DNA from: Acanthochromis polyacanthus
Taxonomy: Eukaryota; Chordata; Actinopteri; Pomacentridae
Assembly: GCF_021347895.1 (NCBI RefSeq)
Contig: NC_067113.1
Location: forward strand, 39,223,474 to 39,287,473
DNA: 64,000 nt
Direction of reading: 5' to 3'
Position 1 is the first letter of the stretch. Every line of letters starts with the position of its first letter. A program made the position numbers and the translations under genes. The notes beneath the pieces were generated by a model, which had not been told where the DNA came from, made no database searches, and worked only from the letters and a program-made list of their open reading frames with translations. This document shows, one piece after another, positions 29,880 to 41,800 of this stretch.

Positions 29880-32800
29880 TCAGGCGGTTGTCGTGGCTTC
29901 CTGCTTCCTACCGATCTGACAGTAGAGGATCATGGAGAAGACCATACCGAAGATCTGCAGAGAGAAAGAACACATCCCTGCTTTTATTTAAGGTTCTTAG
30001 TTCTTCTTAATCTCGTTAAATGTCAGCGTAGGACAGAGTTTGTCCGACCAGCAGGATGGCGATGGCGAAGGCGATGCCGATCACGACCTCCATGTTGCTC
30101 TTCACCAACTCGGCGATCTGAGTGGCACAAGGCTGCAGAACGAGAACGAGACGATCAACAAAACACGTTTAGAAGAACAGCAGAGGAACCAAAGAGCTGC
30201 AGGATCATAAACAGCAGCAGAGAAGACGTAAAACACAACGATTACAGAGACAAAGACGAATGAAAACACAGAAAAATAGAAAAAAAACAACACAATAAAA
30301 CTCGGCCAAAGAAAACGTCTCATTGAGCTGGTTCTAATGCTCTGTGTTCTAATGTTCTACTGTTCTAATGCTCTGTGTTCTAATGTTCTAATGCTCTGTG
30401 TTCTAAAGTTCTAATGCTCTGTGTTCTAAAGTTCTAATGTTCTAATGCTCTGTGTTCTAATGTTCTACTGTTCTAATGCTCTGTGTTCTAATGTTCTAAT
30501 GCTCTGTGTTCTAAAGTTCTACTGTTCTAATGCTCTGTGTTCTAATGTTCTACTGTTCTAATGCTCTGTGTTCTAATGTTCTAATGCTCTGTGTTCTAAA
30601 GTTCTACTGTTCTAATGCTCTGTGTTCTAATGTTCTACTGTTCTAATGCTCTGTGTTCTAATGTTCTAATGCTCTGTGTTCTAAAGTTCTAATGCTCTGT
30701 GTTCTAAAGTTCTAATGTTCTAATGCTCTGTGTTCTAATGTTCTAATGCTCTGTGTTCTAAAGTTCTAATGCTCTGTGTTCTAAAGTTCTAATGTTCTAA
30801 TGCTCTGTGTTCTAATGTTCTACTGTTCTAATGCTCTGTGTTCTAATGTTCTACTGTTCTAATGCTCTGTGTTCTAATGTTCTAATGCTCTGTGTTCTAA
30901 TGTTCTACTGTTCTAATGCTCTGTGTTCTAATGTTCTAATGTTCTAATGCTCTGTGTTCTAATGTTCTACTGTTCTAATGCTCTGTGTTCTAATGTTCTA
31001 ATGTTCTAATGCTCTGTGTTCTAATGTTCTAATGCTCTGTGTTCTAATGTTCTACTGTTCTAATGCTCTGTGTTCTAATGTTCTAATGCTGTGTTCTAAT
31101 GTTCTAATGCTCTGTGTTCTAAAGTTCTAATGTTCTAATGCTCTGTGTTCTAATGTTCTACTGTTCTAATGCTCTGTGTTCTAATGTTCTAATGCTCTGT
31201 GTTCTAATGTTCTACTGTTCTAATGCTCTGTGTTCTAAAGTTCTAATGTTCTAATGCTCTGTGTTCTAATGTTTTACTGTTCTAATGCTCTGTGTTCTAA
31301 AGTTCTAATGTTCTCCTGTTCTAATGCTCTGTGTTCTAATGTTCTAATGCTCTGTGTTCTAAAGTTCTAATGTTCTAACGTTCTCACCGTGTTGTAGTAG
31401 GATCCTGTGCAGGTGCTGGTCTCGGTGCTGTTGCATTTGCAGGAGTCAGGAACTGACCCTGCCCAGTCTTGTGGTCCATCAATGAGACCGCAACACTTCA
31501 GCTGGAAGGAAGAACGTAGAACTGGAGATCAGAACCAGAAGGACACACCAGAACCCAACATGTTCTCTTAACCAGCTGCTCTTAGATAAAACTCTCAGAC
31601 TGTGTTCTTTACAGACATTTCTGATGGCTCTCTCTTCTCTCTGAATTCTTTTCATTGTGCTTGTGGTTCCATGTTTTTCTTCGGTTCCTTCTGGGTGGAT
31701 GGTCTTACCTCTCTCTGGTACTTCTCCACGCTGTCTTTCACAGCCTGATCTTGAGCCGACAGCGGTATTAACTTACTCAGATTTTCCTTCACCCAGTCCT
31801 TCACATGGAAACAAAAACAACGGTTTGAAAAAAAAAAGGTCACTTCCTCTCACTTCCTATGTCACTTCCTGAGTCACTTCCTGTCTGACCTTCTTCTCTT
31901 GAACGGCTGCCAGGATTCCCGCCGCCAGCAGGAGGATGAAGATGAGGAGGAGGCTGATGAAGAACTGAGGGAACACAGATTTCATTTATTTCATTTCATT
32001 TATTTACAGTGCCTTGTGAAAGTATTCGGCCCCCTTGAACTTTTCAACCTTTCGCCACATTTCAGGCTTCAAACATAAAGATATAAAATTTAATTTTTTG
32101 TCAAGAATCAACAAGTGGGACACAATCGTGAAGTGGAATGAAAGTTATTGGATATTTTAAACTTTTTTAACCAATAAAAACCTGAAAAGTGGGGTGTGCA
32201 ATATTATTCGGCCCCCTTGCATTAATACTTTGTAGCGCCACCTTTTGCTGCAATTACAGCTGCAAGTCGCTTGGGGTATGTCTCTATCAGTTTTACACAT
32301 GGAGAGACTGAAATTCTTGCCCATTCTTCCTTGCAAAACAGCTGGAGCTCAGTGAGGTTGGATGGAGAGCGTTTGTGAACAGCAGTCTTCAGCTCTGCCC
32401 ACAGATTCTGGATTGGATTCAGGTCTGGACTTTGACTTGGCCATTCTAACACCTGGATACGTTTATTTGTGAACCATTCCATTGTAGATTTGGCTTTATG
32501 TTTTGGATCATTGTCCTGTTGGAAGATAAATCTCCGTCCCAGTCTCAGGTCTTTTGCAGACTCCAACAGGTTTTCTTCCAGAATGCTCCTGTATTTGGCT
32601 CCATTCATCTTCCCATCAATTTGAACCATCTTCCCTGTCCCTGCTGAAGAAAAGCAGGCCCAAACCATGAGGCTGCCACCACCATGTTTGACAGTGGGGA
32701 TGGTGTGTTCAGGGTGATGAGCTGGGTTGCTTTTACGCCAAACATATGGTTTTGCATTGTGGCCAAAAAGTTGGATTTTGGTTCCATCTGACCAGAGCAC

Positions 32801-35800
32801 CTTCTTCCACATGTTTGGTGTGTCTCCCAGGTGGCTTGTGGCAAACTTCAAACCAGACTTTTTATGGATATCTTTGAGAAATGGCTTTCTTCTTGCCACT
32901 CTTCCATAAAGGCCAGATTTGTGCAGTGTACGACTGATTGTTGTCCTATGGACAGACTCTCCCACCTCAGCTGTAGATCTCTGCAGTTCATCCAGAGTGA
33001 TCATGGGCCTCTTGGCTGCATCTCTGATCAGTCTTCTCCTTGTTCCAGGTGAAAGTTTAGAGGGACGGCCGGGTCTTGGTAGATCTGCAGTGGTCTGATA
33101 CTCCTTCCATTTCAATATGATTGCTTGCACAGTGCTCCTTGAGATGTTTAAAGCTTGGGAAATCTTTTTGTATCCAAATCCGGCTTTAAACTTCTCCACA
33201 ACAGTATCTGGGACCTGCCTGGTGTGTTCCTTGGTCTTCATGATGCTCTCTGCACTTTAAACAGAACCCTGAGACTATCACAGAGCAGGTGCATTTATAC
33301 GGAGACTTGATTACACACAGGTGGATTCTATTTATCATCATCAGTCATTTAGGACAACATTGGATCATTCAGAGATCCTCACTGAACTTCTGGAGTGAGT
33401 TTGCTGCACTGAAAGTAAAGGGGCCCAATAATATTGCACGCCCCACTTTTCAGGTTTTTATTTGTTAAAAAAGTTTAAAATATCGTTCCACTTCACGATT
33501 GTGTCCCAATTGTTGTTGATTCTTGACAAAAAATTAAAATTTTATATCTTTATGTTTGAAGCCTGAAATGTGGCGAAAGGTTGAAAAGTTCAAGGGGGCC
33601 GAATACTTTCACAAGGCACTGCATTTATCAGGACAGTGTACAATGACATTAAGCTCAAGAGCAAAGATGTTTGTACCAGACTGTAGCTTTTCAAGCTAAT
33701 TTCCATCTGTAGTCCTTAGGGAAAGGGACGGGGGCCAAGGTGCAAATACACATAAAATACATCTGACTATTGTCAAATAGTCCCATTCATAGAGTTGCAG
33801 AATTAAAACTCATTATTCTTCAAAAACATCCGTAACATGTCAGCCATTCATCATCCCAAGCAAATGCCTTTATAATCTCATAAACTTAATAAACTCACTC
33901 ATCACGTACACGGTAACATTCACTTCTACACATCACACACTCTTAACGTCCACATCTCTGGTTCTCCATAAACCAATCTTTCACTTGTTTGGTGAAGGTT
34001 TGATACTCACTTAAGCTCAATATTTCTGTGGGGAGCTTGTTCCATTTCTTTATACTTACATAAGAAAATGCAGACTTTGCAATTGCGGAGCTATAACTTG
34101 AGAACTTGTGTCTGCAATCAAATGGGCAAAAGCTTTGAGTGGCGGTGGGGCCAAGTTGTGGACAGAAGGAGAAGGAGGATTATGTTCGATTGAACCCTGA
34201 GTAGATGACCTCCATTCTCCACCATCAGGACTATCTATCTATCTATCTATCTATCTATCCATCCATCCATCCATCCATCCATCCATCTATCCGGTAGGCG
34301 TCTATGTTCTAGAATAAGGTCTACAGGTGACTCCTAGTGTTGCTTTGGTTTAGATTCTCACCAACAGCAGCATGCAGCGGTTCTCCCTGATGGCGCCGCA
34401 GCAGCCGAGGAAGCCGAGAACCATGATGATGACACCAATGGCGATCATCAGGTCAACGCCAGGAAGAGCCTCTTCAGTGATCTGAGGACAGAAGGAATGA
34501 GGTGAGAACTCTGATTATCGATGGAGTTCTGGAAGGTTTAAGGAGGAAAAACTCTGACCGAGTTTCCAAACCTGTCCGATAAGAACGGCTGATTTGTTAG
34601 ACAAGTGTTTCAGGTTCAGGTTGACCACAGAATTCCATGTTCTTCTGCATAAAATCAACCAAATCTGAATAAAAATCCCCCCAGACCTTCTCAGAACAAC
34701 CTAGTTTTCATCTCCAGGAACTTTACTAAGAATCAGAGTTCTATCTTCAGATTGAATATTTCCAGAGTTCTAGGTCTTTGAAGTCCATAGAGAACAATGT
34801 CCCCTGTAGAAAGTTCTACAGTAGACTACCAACAACTGTGGGTCTACTCTAGAACTTTCTCCACTGGACGTTCTCCTTTCCTGCTTCCAGTCTTTAAGTT
34901 TAGTCTCATTTAGAACATTACAGGTCCTTGAAGTCCATAGAGGTGGGTCCATGTTTATCACTTTTTAATGGACTTTTTCCATCATTTCTGATCCTCAGAA
35001 CTTCATCAAAACTGACACCAGATCAGTTCTACATCCATCCAGGTGTCACAGTCTAAACCCTGAATCTGGTTTCCGTTCAGAACCATTTTTTTCTGTAATT
35101 TTAGACAATTGTTCACGCGGAAATTTGTACATTTTCAAGCAATTTTTATTTCATTTCGAACAAATTTCCTGTAATTTTGTATAATTTTTGAGGCATTGTG
35201 GACTAACTTTGTGTCATTCTGCAAACCTTCAGTCAATCTGGATCATTTCTGAGTAGTTCTGGGTGAATTCTGACTCATTTTGGACAATTCTGATGTGAAC
35301 TTGTACCATTTCTCGTCATTTTGGATAATTTTCAAGATTCAAGATTCAAGATTTTGCGTCTTTGGAGAAGAAACATGATTAATAAATGATGTGACTGACC
35401 TTGTTGTTATCTTTGCTGACTTTCAGGTAGATGGAGACGCCCAGGATGATGCAACCACTCAGCTGCAGAGACAAAGATTGAATAGAAAGTTAAAAAAAAA
35501 AACACACACATAAACACAAGCACATTAATTTTCTGATGGACGTCTGGCGACATCTAGTGGAGAAAACCTGCAACAGCTCAAACGCAGAAGTTTCAGGTTC
35601 TAATGGACGGTTCTGACATTCATGGAACACGTTTCAGGTACTTCCTGTAACGTCTGACTTGGAACAAACTCAAAGATCTTCTAGTGGATTGAAGACATTT
35701 TGTCCTGGTTGTAGTTTTTCTCTTTGTTCTCGTGCAGAAACTCTTAGTTCATCCTCAGATATCCTTTTAGAATCGTCTTCAACACCTTCAGCACTCGTTT

Positions 35801-38800
35801 ACCTCCATATGTTTACACTCCCACCTCCGTTCTTCACCGTCAGGACTAAACATCCACTGTAGTTCTGGTCTGGTTCTAACGTGCTGGACTCCATCTGAGC
35901 CCAACTAATTTATCCTCATCTGACCAAAGAATGTTCTCCAACATTCTTCAGGCTTCTTTTCATGTTTTTAGCAAAGAATCATCTGAAAATTTTGTGCTGA
36001 TGACCAAAGCAGCCATGATTAGTGGAACTACGACTCCTTCTAGACCTCCTGACTGAGTTTTAGTTGAACTTCCTGGATTCTTTTCCATCCATGTAAAGTC
36101 ACACAGTCACATTTTACAGTTCTGGCAATTCTTTTCCATATTAAGTCTATTTTGACCATTTTTACACAATTTCGGGAAAATTTTCAGTGATTTTAAACCA
36201 TTATTACTTTTACTCTCACTGTGGACAAATTTCAAGCGGTTTTAGATGAGTCTCGAGTCACTTTAGATTAGTTTTGAGCCATTTTTGGAAAAGTTTTAGT
36301 AATTTTTGGCAAAATGTGAATCATTTTTGGAATATTTTTGCCAGTTCTGGACAGATTTCAAGTAATTTTTGGAAACTTTTTGAGTCATCTGAGACTACAG
36401 CCAAACCCTTTTGGACAGATTGTGGTTATTTTGGACGAAATTTGAAAATCATATTTTTCCAAATAGGCTTTTTTCCCCATGTGGAGCCATGATGTAGACA
36501 CAGAAATGACAAAGTTCTCCTGTTCTCAGCTCATTTTAGAACCACTTTCATGCAGTTAAACTGACTAAAAATAACAGGTGGACTTAATAACTGCAGTTTT
36601 AGTCACTTTTGTTGCATTGAGTTGCTACTTTGGTGCCTGGATTTTTTCATATAATCTTTCTACAGTTTGTTTTTAATTGTTCAAATTGTTCTGCTTCAAA
36701 ATGCTGACAGGCGACACATTTTAGAGTATTTGACTTGTATTTCCTTCTGTATCTTTCCAGGCTCGTTTAAAACGATATTTCCGACTAAATGATGTGAAAT
36801 TCAAACGTCCAGAACAGAAACAACGAACGGCAGCTCGTCTGACCGATGACTGTCATGAATTATTCACTCGACCATCAGTGAAGATCCATCATCAATATTT
36901 CATCCTCAGGAAACAGACCGGTCAGCCGTCGGCGTTTCTACAGAGACAAACAGCTGCAGATTAACGACCAAGACAAATACAGAAACACGCCTCAGATCTG
37001 AGTTCACAGCGAGGTCGTAGTAAGACAGCTTCTGTTTTTGATGTACACTGGGTTGCCAAAATGTGTCCAAAATGACCAAAAGCTTGTCAAAAATTACTTA
37101 CATTTTGTCCGAAATGATGAAAAACACTTAAAATGTGTCCACAGTGACTCAAAATGTGACAAATATTTGATTTAATTCACTTAAAATGTGTCGTAAATGT
37201 CAACAGTCTATCTAAACTGACTAAAAATACCTAAAAAAAATATATTTTCCATTTGCTGACTGATTTACTACGATCTGAATCCCTCTGTGCTACATTTGTG
37301 TGTTTTCTGCTATAAATAAACTGCTGAGGAAACCTGAGGACAAAGACAGAATGATGGATTTCTTTTGTGAATGAACGGAAACAGACAAACAGGAATAGTT
37401 GGTGACCTCTGAGTTTCCAGTAGCAGAACAAACACTCCACGCCCCGAAGCGCCTTAAAGCGACTGAATCACAGCATGTCGAGGGTTTTATCGTTCTTCAT
37501 GACTCACACCTTCACAAACACCTGAGCAGCAGAACCAGAAAAACCTCAGACTGATGTTTACCGAAGCGACAATCTCAGTCTCAGTTCTCACACACGAGAT
37601 TTAAACAACTTCTAAGCCTTAAAAGTTGCTGTTTTAATCAATAAACGTGTGGTTTGGACACTGGGTTGTTGGTCAATCCCTAACTCTGGTTGGAGGTCAT
37701 TAATGTTCCTACAAGTCTTTGTCATGGTGATCCTTTGCTAGCTAAACCTTAAAATGTGTCTTAAAATGTGAAAAATGTCCCCAAAATGACTCAAATTTTG
37801 TCTTAAATAACAGAATTTTGTCCATAGTGACCTAATTTCTGTGAGAAATGGTTTCTTAAAGATCTAATTTGTGATTAAGTTCTTTGAAGCACAGTTTATG
37901 TCGCCTAAAAGACCGTTTTTGATGGTTATTCAAGGCAACATTAGAGGTTCTTTAAAGAACCGCTTGCTAGAAGGTTTCTTTGTGGAATTAAAGGTTACAA
38001 ATTTTGTCCAAAACAACATTTGACTAAAACGACTCACAAACTGTCATAAAAAAAAAACTACTTTAAAAATTGTCTAAAATGACAAAAATGTGTCTAAATT
38101 TACCAAAAAAAGACAAATGACTCAAATTTTGCTCTAAACAACAAAATTTGACTACAACAGCTCAACAAATGTCATAAATGACCAAAAAAATGTCAAAAAT
38201 GACACAAAAATTGTCTTAAATGACAAAAAATGTGTATAAAATTACTAAAAAAAATTACAAAACTGACCATGATGACCTAAAAATTGCCCCAAATGGCAAC
38301 ATTTTTTCAAAAATTGCTCAAAATTAGTTTTAAATGACAAAAATGTGTTTAAAATTACTAAAAAATCCCGGAAAATGATTCAAACTTTGTCCCAAACAAC
38401 CAAATTTTGTCCATAGTGGCTTAATTTCTCAGTTCCTTAAAGATCTAATTTGTGTTTAAGCTCTTTGGAGCACCATCAATGTCACCTGAAATACCGTTTG
38501 GCGGTTCTTCAAGGCAACATTAGAAGTTCTTCAAAAAACTGCCTCCTATAAGGTTCTTTGTGGAGCTAAAGTCTGTTCTTTGGTGTCACTGCTCTGACAG
38601 TTGTCTGTCAACATGTGGTTCAAAGTATGACTGAGTGTAACGGCAGCAGTAACCTGGAAACTGGATCGGAGAGATTTCGCGCTTTTTGTCCGACTTTATC
38701 AGTGGAAACAAAACAAAGATAAAACCAGACGGGAACAAAGGCGGTCTCTGGTTACAGGAGGTTCATGAACTAACGCCTACATTTCCAGAGAAAAACCTGC

Positions 38801-41800
38801 AGAGCAGCATAGCAACCAAACCCGACACGCCTCCCTGCTAGCTTCAGGTCACTCAGACTAGAAACCAGGATTTACCAGGATTAAAGCTACAGGACCTGCA
38901 CTCTCCACAAATCAAAGTTAATCCCTTTTAACGCCTAAACAAGCATAGTTTGTTGCCCTTTTCTCTACTGAACAAACATGTTCAACAGCTGAGTGACACG
39001 TTTGAAGTTTTATTTCTATTATTGGAAAAAATATGTGCAGAAATATTAAATAGAAATTACATTAGATGCTAAGTTTGACAAACGCTGAACATGATCAGAA
39101 ACACACCATCCCCACGCTGAAGCACGGTGGAGGCAGCATCATGATGTGAAGCATGGTGGAGGCAGCATCATGACGTGAAGCACGGTGGAGGCGGCATCAT
39201 GACGTGAAGCACGGTGGAGGCGGCATCATGACGTGAAGCACGGTGGAGGCGGCATCATGACGTGAAGCACGGTGGAGGCGGCATCATGACGTGAAGCACG
39301 GTGGAGGCGGCATCATGACGTGAAGCACGGTGGAGGCGGCATCATGACGTGAAGCACGGTGGAGGCGGCATCATGACGTGAAGCACGGTGGAGGCGGCAT
39401 CATGACGTGAAGCACGGTGGAGGCGGCATCATGACGTGAAGCACGGTGGAGGCAGCATCATGACGTGAAGCACGGTGGAGGCAGCATCATGACGTGAAGC
39501 ACGGTGGAGGCAGCATCATGACGTGAAGCACGGTGGAGGCAGCATCATGACGTGAAGCACGGTGGAGGCAGCATCATGACGTGAAGCATGGTGGAGGCAG
39601 CATCATGACGTGAAGCACGGTGGAGGCAGCATCATGACGTGAAGCACGGTGGAGGCAGCATCATGATGTGAAGCACGGTGGAGGCAGCATCATGACGTGA
39701 AGCACGGTGGAGGCAGCATCATGACGTGAAGCATGGTGGAGGCAGCATCATGACGTGAAGCATGGTGGAGGCAGCATCATGACGTGAAGCACGGTGGAGG
39801 CAGCATCATGACGTGAAGCATGGTGGAGGCAGCATCATGACGTGAAGCATGGTGGAGGCAGCATCATGACGTGAAGCACGGTGGAGGCAGCATCATGACG
39901 TGAAGCATGGTGGAGGCAGCATCATGACGTGAAGCATGGTGGAGGCAGCATCATGACGTGAAGCACGGTGGAGGCAGCATCATGATGTGAAGCACGGTGG
40001 AGGCAGCATCATGATGTGAAGCACGGTGGAGGCAGCATCATGACGTGAAGCACGGTGGAGGCAGCATCATGACGTGAAGCACGGTGGAGGCAGCATCATG
40101 ACGTGAAGCATGGTGGAGGCAGCATCATGACGTGAAGCACGGTGGAGGCAGCATCATGACGTGAAGCACGGTGGAGGCAGCATCATGATGAAGCACGGTG
40201 GTGGCAGCATCATGATGTGAAGCACGGTGGAGGCAGCATCATGACGTGAAGCACGGTGGAGGCAGCATCATGATGAAGCACGGTGGTGGCAGCATCATGA
40301 TGTGAAGCACGGTGGAGGCAGCATCATGACGTGAAGCACGGTGGAGGCAGCATCATGATGAAGCACGGTGGTGGCAGCATCATGATGTGAAGCACGGTGG
40401 AGGCAGTATCATGACGTGAAGCACGGTGGAGGCAGCATCATGATGTGAAGCACGGTGGAGGCAGCATCATGGCATGAAGCATGGTGCATGTTACCATCTT
40501 TAAAATCCATCTAACTGTGATACTACCACCACCGTGCTTTCCAGCAGCAGCAGCTCGTGAGCGATAGCAGCATTAATTACCAGCTGGTGAATTGAAGTGT
40601 AGCAGGCGGTGACTCAGCGGTAACACAATAGTGTGAGCCATTGTGCAACTGAGATAGTAACTCATCCGCAGAATTCTTCATGAATCCGTCAGAAGTTTCA
40701 CAACTCCAGCAGTGATGTAACAAAAACCACAGTTAAGGTGTGTTTGGTCCAGAATCCGCTGAGCAGAAAATCTACCAGGAGTTAAATCCAGACTGACGCT
40801 GTGTTTACTGTCAACATCTACACTCCTCATTAGACGTTACAGCATTTGTAGATGTTAGTACGGGACATTTTATAATCCTTCAGGGCAAATCCTCTTTCAC
40901 AGCTCGGTTTGTTGTCTTTACATCCATCAAAAGGGACAGAAACACACAACACAATGACACACAACCTGAAAAACAAAACGTACTTTGAATTTTGTCTACA
41001 GGTGACAAGATGAATGGATTGTAGAAACAACAGACGCGTGAGACCGACACTAAACAACCACAAAGCCATAGAACCATCGTCTGTTGCCATGTTGTGTGTC
41101 TTTGTTGTTTTTTGACTCTTTCTAGGTCATTTTGTGTCTACAGTTGACTTGTATCACATTGTTGTCTCTACATAGTCTTTTAGTAGACGTTCTGAATACT
41201 ATTTGGGTGGTTTCATACCCAAGTTTAGTCATTTTGTGTCCCATTTTGGTTGTCTCGTACCCAATTTTGGTCATCTCGGATCTTGTTGTGGTCATACGGA
41301 GTCTCATTTTGGTCCTTTCAGGCAGTTTATATCTCAGTTATGATGTCTTGTATATCATTTGGTTATTTAGAGCCTCAATTTTGACACTTTGCACCTAATT
41401 TTTGGCTATTTTGCATTTCTGTATGGTCATTTTGTGCCTCACATTGATCACTAAGCGTCTAAAGTTTGTTGTTTTGAGCCTCATGTTGGTTGTTAAATCT
41501 CTGTTGCTGTCTTTTCTTATAATTCTAGTCATTTTGCTTCTCTTTCTTGTCTCACATTGGTTGCGTTGAGTATCTTTCTCGTCATTTTGGTCACTTTTCA
41601 TCTTGGCTTTGCCATTTTTTGTCTCACGTTGTTCAGTAAGTGTCCAAAATTTGTTGCTTTGCAGCACATTTTGGTTGTTCTGTGGTTGTGTTACATCTAA
41701 TTTTAGTCTTTTACCATCTTTTTCTAGTCACTTTTACTGTCTGTTTATATCTCAGTTTTGTCATTTTGCATCTTTTATGGTAATTTAGAGTCTCAATTTT

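Larger units (their letters stand above)
31980..34150 (-). mobile_element. LINE 3' fragment (L2/CR1-like), split by Tc1
   Basis: On the minus strand an open stretch ends a [23 protein letters not shown], then [19 protein letters not shown] and [14 protein letters not shown], stop at 33945-33943. Its 3' UTR is interrupted at 33621/32007 by the Tc1 element, and its tail of AAATG/AAAT repeats lies at about 31980-32006. The fragment is strongly 5'-truncated and lies in intron 3 of the tspan8-like gene. Confidence 0.7.

Noticed and set aside
29835..30263. 142-codon plus-strand frame
   Set aside because: It is antisense to exons 7 and 8 of the tspan8-like gene and has no family resemblance.
39106..40490. 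Regular 29 bp repeats resembling a CRISPR array
   Set aside because: Units abut with no unique spacers, there are no cas genes, and the surroundings are vertebrate introns.
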